Shown piece after piece: positions 53,099 to 58,340 of a stretch of 58,340 nt of DNA. This DNA is from Pseudomonadota bacterium. Its GTDB lineage: Bacteria > Desulfobacterota > Desulfobacteria > Desulfobacterales > Desulfobacteraceae. Position 1 is the stretch's first letter, and the number at the start of each line of letters is the position of its first letter. A program made the position numbers and the translations under genes. Location: NCBI GenBank assembly GCA_018821535.1, contig JAHJLV010000039.1, positions 1 to 58,340 on the forward strand, in the 5' to 3' direction. Below the pieces are notes generated by a model, which was not told the origin of the DNA, made no database searches, and worked only from the letters and a program-made list of their open reading frames with translations.

Positions 53099-55951
53099 AT
53101 GATTTTTCGCACTGTTGTATTCCGGGCTGTAATTGTATGGTTTCTGGTGCTGTTTTCCTGTGCCCAGAAATCACCGCTTCATCCGGTCGTAACGCCTGTT
53201 GGAAAAGCCTTTATTGATCCGCAAATTGTTTGCGGGGTTCTGCCCAATGGGTTTCAGTACATTCTAAGGCAAAATACAACCCCCAAAGATAAAGTATCGA
53301 TCCATCTGAATGTATTCGCAGGTTCAATTCAGGAGACAGAAGGCCAGCGGGGTGTTGCTCACTTTCTTGAGCATATGCTGTTTAATGGATCAGAACATTT
53401 TGCTCCCGGAGAACTGGCACAATATTTCCCGACTATTGGAATGGATTATGGGGCGGATGCCAATGCTCAGACCTCTTTCTTTAATACAGTTTATGATCTG
53501 ATGTTGCCGGACGGGGATAAAAAACAGATGGATAAAGGCTTTGTCATTATACAGGATTATGCAAAAGGCGCCCTGCTTTTAGAAACCGAGATTGAACGGG
53601 AGCGTGGTGTCATTCTGGCGGAGAAAAGAGAACGGGATTCGATTTCGTATCAAACATATAAAAAAATACTGAATTTTGAACTTCTGGAATCCCGGTTTGT
53701 CCAAAGATTCCCCATTGGAACAGAAGACATTATCCAGAAGGCAGATCAAAAATTATTAAAAGAATTTTATGACCAGTGGTATCGTCCTGAAAATATGGTC
53801 CTGATTGTTGTGGGTGATTTTGATACTGCAACGGTTCAGGATATGATTATTCAAAGATTCTCAAAACTCGTTCCCCGTGCTCCGTTAGAGGCCCCTTCGC
53901 TGGATTTAAGATGGAAGGATCACAAGGGTGATAAAGCATTTTATCATTATGAACCTGAAGCTGGCAGTACAGATATTACGATAGAAACGATTGAGTGGAA
54001 ACCGTTTCAGGAAATGACCCCAAAAAAAATACAGGAAAATACTTTGGCGAATATTGCCAATATGATGCTGCAGAACAGGTTGTCACAAATGGTGACCAGA
54101 CAGACTGCAAAATTTTCAGAATCCTCAGTTGTTTCAGGCACCATGCTGCATCATGCATCGCTTGCAGCCGTCAATGTCAGTTGTGATCCTGAAGACTGGG
54201 AAATCTGTCTTGGGCAGGTTGAAAACAGCTTAAGGCAATGCCTTGTTTATGGTTTTGATCAAAAAGAACTGGACCGGGTGACGGCCGACTATCTTGCTTT
54301 TCTTGAACAGCAGGATGAGCAGTCAAACACCCGGAAAACCCGGGCCATCTCCAAGGGTATTCTCAATTCAATCAATCAAAAAGAGTTTTTATTGTCTGCC
54401 AGACAGAAAAAAAATCTTCTTTTCCCGTATATCAAGACGGTTACCTTAAAAGATGTCCAGGACATGATCAGACAATTGTGGGAAAAGGACCACAGGCTCA
54501 TTCTTGTTACAGGAAATGCTAAAATTGATTCAGATTCGCCCACAGATCACATTCTGGATGTATACAGTAAAAGTTCAAAGAGAGTGCTTGAACCGTATCA
54601 GAGCTTTGAGTCAAAGATTTTTCCGTATCTTGAGATGCCGGATTCTGAGACGGCTGTCCGGATGCGGCAGGACAATATTAATGATCTTGGTATTACCACT
54701 GTAGAATTTGAAAATAATGTCCGGATGAATATAAAACGAACAGATTTTAATGATAATGAATTTCTGTTCAAGGTGTGTTTTGGTGCAGGACAACAGTCTG
54801 AACCTGTTTCCAAACCGGGCCTGTCCATACTGGCCCAATCTGTTTTTGATAAAAGCGGGTTTTCAAGAATAGATGCGGATCAGTTAAGCGATGCGCTGTC
54901 CGGCAGGAAACTTGGGATTTCATTTGATATCCAGGAAAACTATTTTTCCTTATCCGGATCTGCTGCACCTGAAGAGATAAAGCTTGTTTTTGATCTGATC
55001 CACCATTATTTTATGGATCCCGGATTCCGGCAGCAGACGTTGGATCTGTCAAAAGTTCAATACAGGCAGAAATTTGACAGCTTATCAAGGACACCTGAAG
55101 GTATCATGCAGATCAAAGGGGAGCCATTTCTTTCCGGCTATCACCCCTCTTTTGGCTTGCCCCACCCGGAAATTCTGAATCAATATACGTTAAATGATAT
55201 TAAATCCTGGCTCAAACCTGAATTGGAAATATCTCCTGTGGAAATCTCTATTGCCGGAGATGTCGATACTGATACAGTTATCCATCTGGCATCCAAATAT
55301 ATGGGGGGTCTCAAAAACAGGAAAAATTTTCCTTACAGGGTGAAGGACGCCGGGAAAATAAAATTTCCAGAAGGAGAGCGTCTGGAGATTATGCTTAATA
55401 CAAAAACAGAGGCCGGCGTTGTCCGTGTGGCGTTTTTAACCGATGATTTCTGGGATATTTCTCAGACCAGACGACTGCATATTCTATCCAGAGTGCTTTC
55501 CGAGCGACTCAGGCTCCTTCTTCGTGAGGAGTTGGGTCAAACGTATTCTCCATACGTATATAATGATCCATCCATAGCATATGAAGGGTATGGCGTGATG
55601 CATGTGGTGGTGAATGTCAAACCCGATAGTTATGCGGCTGTTTATGACGGGATAAAATCGATTCTTGATTCTTTGGCAGCGGAGGGAATAACTGAAAAGG
55701 AAACCCAATTGGCTTTAAACCCGGTTGTCAACCATGTGAAAACTTTTAGAAAAACAAACGGGTACTGGCTGAACTCTGTTATGGCCCATGCATCACAAAA
55801 TCCGAAGAAATTTGACTGGGCAAAAACAATGATGGAAGATTATTCAGCGATTGACAGTGACGATTTAAATGCACTTGCAAAACGATATCTAAATATAAAC
55901 AGGAGTGCAGAAATTATCATAAAATCCTCAGATAATTCAGACAAAAAATAA
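53099..55951 (+). CDS. M16-family zinc peptidase (lipoprotein)
   Basis: A 950-residue pitrilysin-type protease. The signal peptide ends in a lipobox with C21 (L-F-S-C), so it is lipid-anchored in the envelope. The inverted zinc motif is H-F-L-E-H at 88-92, with the distal Glu in the E-T-E-I-E-R-E-R-G-V-I helix. The second half repeats the fold without a metal site, as usual in M16. It probably clears peptides or signal-peptide fragments in the periplasm. Its operon partner is ppiD. Full length; no break seen. Confidence 0.93.
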   Translation: MIFRTVVFRAVIVWFLVLFSCAQKSPLHPVVTPVGKAFIDPQIVCGVLPNGFQYILRQNTTPKDKVSIHLNVFAGSIQETEGQRGVAHFLEHMLFNGSEHFAPGELAQYFPTIGMDYGADANAQTSFFNTVYDLMLPDGDKKQMDKGFVIIQDYAKGALLLETEIERERGVILAEKRERDSISYQTYKKILNFELLESRFVQRFPIGTEDIIQKADQKLLKEFYDQWYRPENMVLIVVGDFDTATVQDMIIQRFSKLVPRAPLEAPSLDLRWKDHKGDKAFYHYEPEAGSTDITIETIEWKPFQEMTPKKIQENTLANIANMMLQNRLSQMVTRQTAKFSESSVVSGTMLHHASLAAVNVSCDPEDWEICLGQVENSLRQCLVYGFDQKELDRVTADYLAFLEQQDEQSNTRKTRAISKGILNSINQKEFLLSARQKKNLLFPYIKTVTLKDVQDMIRQLWEKDHRLILVTGNAKIDSDSPTDHILDVYSKSSKRVLEPYQSFESKIFPYLEMPDSETAVRMRQDNINDLGITTVEFENNVRMNIKRTDFNDNEFLFKVCFGAGQQSEPVSKPGLSILAQSVFDKSGFSRIDADQLSDALSGRKLGISFDIQENYFSLSGSAAPEEIKLVFDLIHHYFMDPGFRQQTLDLSKVQYRQKFDSLSRTPEGIMQIKGEPFLSGYHPSFGLPHPEILNQYTLNDIKSWLKPELEISPVEISIAGDVDTDTVIHLASKYMGGLKNRKNFPYRVKDAGKIKFPEGERLEIMLNTKTEAGVVRVAFLTDDFWDISQTRRLHILSRVLSERLRLLLREELGQTYSPYVYNDPSIAYEGYGVMHVVVNVKPDSYAAVYDGIKSILDSLAAEGITEKETQLALNPVVNHVKTFRKTNGYWLNSVMAHASQNPKKFDWAKTMMEDYSAIDSDDLNALAKRYLNINRSAEIIIKSSDNSDKK

Positions 55952-55973
55952 GCGTGGTGGTGTAAAAAAAAAA

Positions 55974-56393
55974 TCAGGACTTGTATTGTTGAGGCAGTTT
56001 TTCCAATTGTTCAGAAACGTTATTTCTCAGGTAATAGTCCAGATCAAAAAGTTGTTTAAAACTTAAATCCTTGAATTGAACATGGCGTTTTCTTACTTTC
56101 ATTGAACTGAAGGAAGGGGCATTGGTGACTTCGTAGTCTGATACGGTTGTGAAAGGAAGATCTCCAACATAATATCCCATGCTGCTTAAAAATATGCTTT
56201 CATCCTGGGCAGATGCATCATTGTTTACTTCTTCGTTGCTTGTGTCAATATATTTGAATGCAAGTCCACCCATGCTGATATCAATTATCTGTCCTAATCT
56301 GTGGGAATTGGGACTTACCGCAGCATATGCGCCTTCAACAGCTTTGTATCTTTTGTTTTTTCGTCTCTCAACAGTTCTTTTTCTACCCACCAT
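55974..56393 (-). CDS. PilZ-domain protein
   Basis: A 139-residue stand-alone PilZ protein. The c-di-GMP residues are clear: R-x3-R in E-R-R-K-N-K-R-Y and D-I-S-M-G-G as the D-x-S-x-x-G loop. The last 40 residues form a helical tail (L-S-F-K-Q-L-F-D-L-D-Y-Y-L). I choose the ATG at 56393, nine bases after AAGGA; an ATG two codons upstream is too close to it. No motility gene is near. Confidence 0.85.
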   Translation of the reverse strand: MVGRKRTVERRKNKRYKAVEGAYAAVSPNSHRLGQIIDISMGGLAFKYIDTSNEEVNNDASAQDESIFLSSMGYYVGDLPFTTVSDYEVTNAPSFSSMKVRKRHVQFKDLSFKQLFDLDYYLRNNVSEQLEKLPQQYKS

Positions 56394-56703
56394 GAGCATT
56401 CATCCTTATATTCAAAGTCTCAATAATCAACATCACTGGCTATGAAATATGCACAAACCATGCCATTTGCGGGTTGCGGGGCTGATTTTACCATAGAACT
56501 CTAAAAAACCTTTTTTGCCAGTATTGAGTGTAAATGAATTCAATATGATAGTATGAACTTTTTGAAAAAAACTGTCAAGCTGTTGGCGATGGGTGTTGTT
56601 TTTTTGATTTATCAGGCCGATTGTGGAAAATTGGTTATAAAATTGGGCATTTATTTACCTAAAAAGCGCACATTTTTTTCTTGAAAATATGCAAAGAGTA
56701 TTT
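56394..56703. other. 310-bp intergenic stretch
   Basis: No confident gene. A plus-strand ATG at 56553 opens a 43-codon frame to 56684 with a basic start and one hydrophobic helix (L-L-A-M-G-V-V-F-L-I-Y), but it has no ribosome site. A TGGC...TGC pair at 56437-56453 resembles a sigma54 site but is one base too long. The PilZ and recX genes flank it; the recX side is its 3' end, so the region mainly holds the PilZ promoter. Confidence 0.35.
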
Positions 56704-57216
56704 TTAGTAATTGGTCTGATGCTCATTGTTTGTTTTTTGGGCTTCTATAAAATAATTGATGGTTGATAAACAGACATCAAAAGAAAATCCGCGGTATTTT
56801 AAATGATTCATGGCTTTTTTTTTAAAAATATCGGTGTCAAAATTTTGCCATGTGTTTAATTTGAGCGCAATTGCTTTTCGGGCAAGCGCCTCATCATCAT
56901 ATGATTCAAGAAGGCTGTCAAGAATTTGAGAGTCGATTCCCTTTTGTTTCAGTATGTATCGAAATGCAAATTTTGATCGCGGTTTATATTTTTCTTTGCT
57001 TTCTATATACAGGCGGGCAAAATCCAAGTCATTGATAAAATTATGATTCTGTAAATATTGGATAACCTGCCGGATGATGTCGTCACTGATATGTTTTTTT
57101 CCCAGCTCACAAATGGTTTCATGTTTTGTTCTGGGCTGATAAGACAGATAACGCATGGCAACATTCAATCCCTGTTCAAAGTCCTTTTTATTTTTTTGGG
57201 GATTTGTCATCATCAT
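56704..57216 (-). CDS. recX: Regulatory protein RecX
   Basis: A 170-residue three-helix-repeat protein. It has the RecX signatures A-M-R-Y-L-S-Y-Q-P-R-T-K-H-E near the start, F-I-N-D-L-D-F-A-R-L-Y-I-E-S and L-K-Y-R-G-F-S-F-D-V near the end. RecX limits RecA filaments; recA is often adjacent, but is not in this window. The start overlaps the end of the AsmA-like gene upstream by 29 bases, so translation is probably coupled. Confidence 0.88.
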   Translation of the reverse strand: MMMTNPQKNKKDFEQGLNVAMRYLSYQPRTKHETICELGKKHISDDIIRQVIQYLQNHNFINDLDFARLYIESKEKYKPRSKFAFRYILKQKGIDSQILDSLLESYDDEALARKAIALKLNTWQNFDTDIFKKKAMNHLKYRGFSFDVCLSTINYFIEAQKTNNEHQTNY

Positions 57217-58340
57217 TAGATATCTTTTCCCATAAGGTGACAGGGGTTTTTAAAATTCTGGACATCATATTGATAATTCCTTCGCCCACAGCAGAAGGGT
57301 GCAAGGGAATAACCTGGGGATCTGACAATTTGCCTTCAGCTTTTACCGGAACAGAGACAAGACGCCCGCCAAGAAGGGTATTGATCACAGGAATTTTTTC
57401 AACAATCAGATCCAGGGTTTTGAATGGGGCTACAAGGCAGGTCAGATTTATTTTGTCATTTGCCGGGTCAATTGTTCCGGAAAAGATCATGGCCATATCC
57501 TCACCGTCAATAACTGCATTTGTGAGATGGATCACGCTGTCTTTTATCTGTGCTTCAATGGTCAGATTTTTATAGGCAAAGCCTTTTTGGGTAATATCGG
57601 GTATTTTGCCCTTGAAAACAGTTGAAACATTAAGGACAGATAAAATCCGGGACAGAAGTGTTAATTTATGAATCCGGCCATGGTCTGAATTTAAAGTGAA
57701 ACTGCCGTTCAATTTATTGGAAATGTTTTTCATTTCAACATCGTTGGCAAACAGATTACAGGAAAAAGAATAGGGACCATCCATAAATTCGTTTTCATTT
57801 AAAAGACAGCTGAGAAGAGATTGAATATTTTCCTGGTTTTTAGCCTCAAGAGGGAAGCTGGCATATACTTTTTTATCTTTGATATTAAGATATCCCCCTG
57901 TTTTCAAGCCACACAGATTTGCATTTTTTATTCTGATATAGGAATGGTTTTCAGTAAAGGACATCTTTGATTCAACATCTGAAAAAGTCAGTTTTTTAAC
58001 TTTGAGTTTGTCTGCCTTGAAATTGATTAAACCTTCTGTGAGCATGCGGTTATCTTTAAAAAAAATATCCTTGCGGGTGTCAGTTAAAAAAGAATTCATA
58101 TTGATATTTTTGGTGATGATATTCAGAGTGCCTTCTGTGTCTGTATAAATTTCGACCGGCTGGCCCTCGGTGATTGCCCACAGCTTATTCTGTAAAAAAC
58201 TTTTCGGTTTAAGCAGTTTGTATAATGATTTTGTGATCAGCTTGCCGTTAAAATTGAAAACAGGCTTATTCTCATCCGTATTGAAAGATAGCAGGGCATT
58301 GGAATCCTCGGAATCTTTCAGATGAGCAGTATTTAATCTC
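57188..58340 (-). CDS. AsmA-like protein, C-terminal part (N-terminus off the right edge)
   Basis: The minus-strand frame is open to the window edge, giving 384 codons of the C-terminal end. The ATG at 58099 is internal, as coding sequence continues past it. The protein has the repetitive beta-strand pattern of the AsmA/YhdP C-terminal region (for example G-S-F-T-L-N-S-D-H-G-R-I, D-L-I-V-E-K-I-P-V-I-N-T-L-L-G, V-S-V-P-V-K-A-E-G). AsmA-like proteins move lipids between inner and outer membranes. Its end overlaps recX by 29 bases. Confidence 0.82.
   Translation of the reverse strand, partial: RLNTAHLKDSEDSNALLSFNTDENKPVFNFNGKLITKSLYKLLKPKSFLQNKLWAITEGQPVEIYTDTEGTLNIITKNINMNSFLTDTRKDIFFKDNRMLTEGLINFKADKLKVKKLTFSDVESKMSFTENHSYIRIKNANLCGLKTGGYLNIKDKKVYASFPLEAKNQENIQSLLSCLLNENEFMDGPYSFSCNLFANDVEMKNISNKLNGSFTLNSDHGRIHKLTLLSRILSVLNVSTVFKGKIPDITQKGFAYKNLTIEAQIKDSVIHLTNAVIDGEDMAMIFSGTIDPANDKINLTCLVAPFKTLDLIVEKIPVINTLLGGRLVSVPVKAEGKLSDPQVIPLHPSAVGEGIINMMSRILKTPVTLWEKISNDDDKSPKK

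Noticed and set aside
56437..56453. Possible sigma54 -24/-12 site (TGGC ... TGC)
   Set aside because: The GG to GC distance is one base longer than the strict sigma54 spacing, and the downstream frame is doubtful.
56553..56684. 43-codon frame with a hydrophobic helix
   Set aside because: No ribosome site, no known motif, A+T-rich surroundings; could be chance.

Overview
The window looks like ordinary chromosome from an anaerobic, A+T-rich Gram-negative bacterium, most likely a sulfate-reducing member of the Desulfobacterota (Desulfobacteraceae-like). This is an inference from several signs together: menaquinone made by the futalosine route, a Cys-rich PAS histidine kinase, a 1207-residue FAD plus Fe-S oxidase, many PilZ/HDOD/GAF-sigma54 signalling proteins, and outer-membrane quality-control genes. 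I see no insertion sequence, prophage, CRISPR array, rRNA or integrase. Three tRNA genes (Pro-CGG, Arg-ACG, Ala-GGC) are present.

Layout. 1-3.9 kb: a very acidic protein with 96-bp tandem repeats runs off the left edge on the minus strand; divergent from it are an orphan ParA ATPase and two unknown genes, the second a coiled-coil protein ending in two zinc ribbons. 3.9-8.0 kb: four overlapping genes for early menaquinone synthesis (mqnE, mqnC, aminofutalosine deaminase, mqnA). 8.05-11.3 kb: a PAS kinase, tRNA-Pro, purA and tadA, with tRNA-Arg(ACG), the usual TadA substrate, just beyond. 11.5-14.7 kb: an OleD-like reductase, a YihY membrane protein and an HDOD protein. 14.9-22.2 kb: a minus-strand block of fxsA, aat, clpA, clpS, secA and an M23 peptidase; aat-clpA-clpS form a complete N-degron read-out unit apart from clpP. 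22.3-27.4 kb: argC, a macro-domain protein, a hemolysin III protein, a NUDIX hydrolase and an M48-TPR membrane protease, followed by a 21-codon nitroreductase-like remnant.

27.4-31.8 kb: a methyltransferase, a zinc-ribbon protein, a lipoprotein whose only plausible start is ATT, an IscU/NifU-like scaffold behind a perfect 9-bp-arm palindrome, and a GAF-sigma54 activator. 31.9-40.8 kb: prfC, then serC-serA followed by a large FAD/Fe-S dehydrogenase that may be the D-2-hydroxyglutarate dehydrogenase recycling the SerA by-product, rsmE and a 55-residue protein. 40.9-45.5 kb: a compact signalling group with a cyclic-nucleotide-binding protein, HDOD protein, class I adenylate cyclase and a receiver-TPR protein lacking its phosphoacceptor. 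45.7-49.3 kb: response regulator, sensor kinase and DegP-type protease. 49.4-58.3 kb: two PilZ proteins, a membrane protein, tRNA-Ala, PpiD, a lipoprotein M16 peptidase, RecX and the C-terminal part of an AsmA-like protein.

The parts most likely to hold something undescribed are the ParA/zinc-ribbon/acidic-repeat locus, the cAMP-like signalling group, the ATT-start lipoprotein and the serine-linked dehydrogenase. Reading frames, motifs, hairpins and spacings were read by eye; family names rest on recognised motifs and not on a database search.
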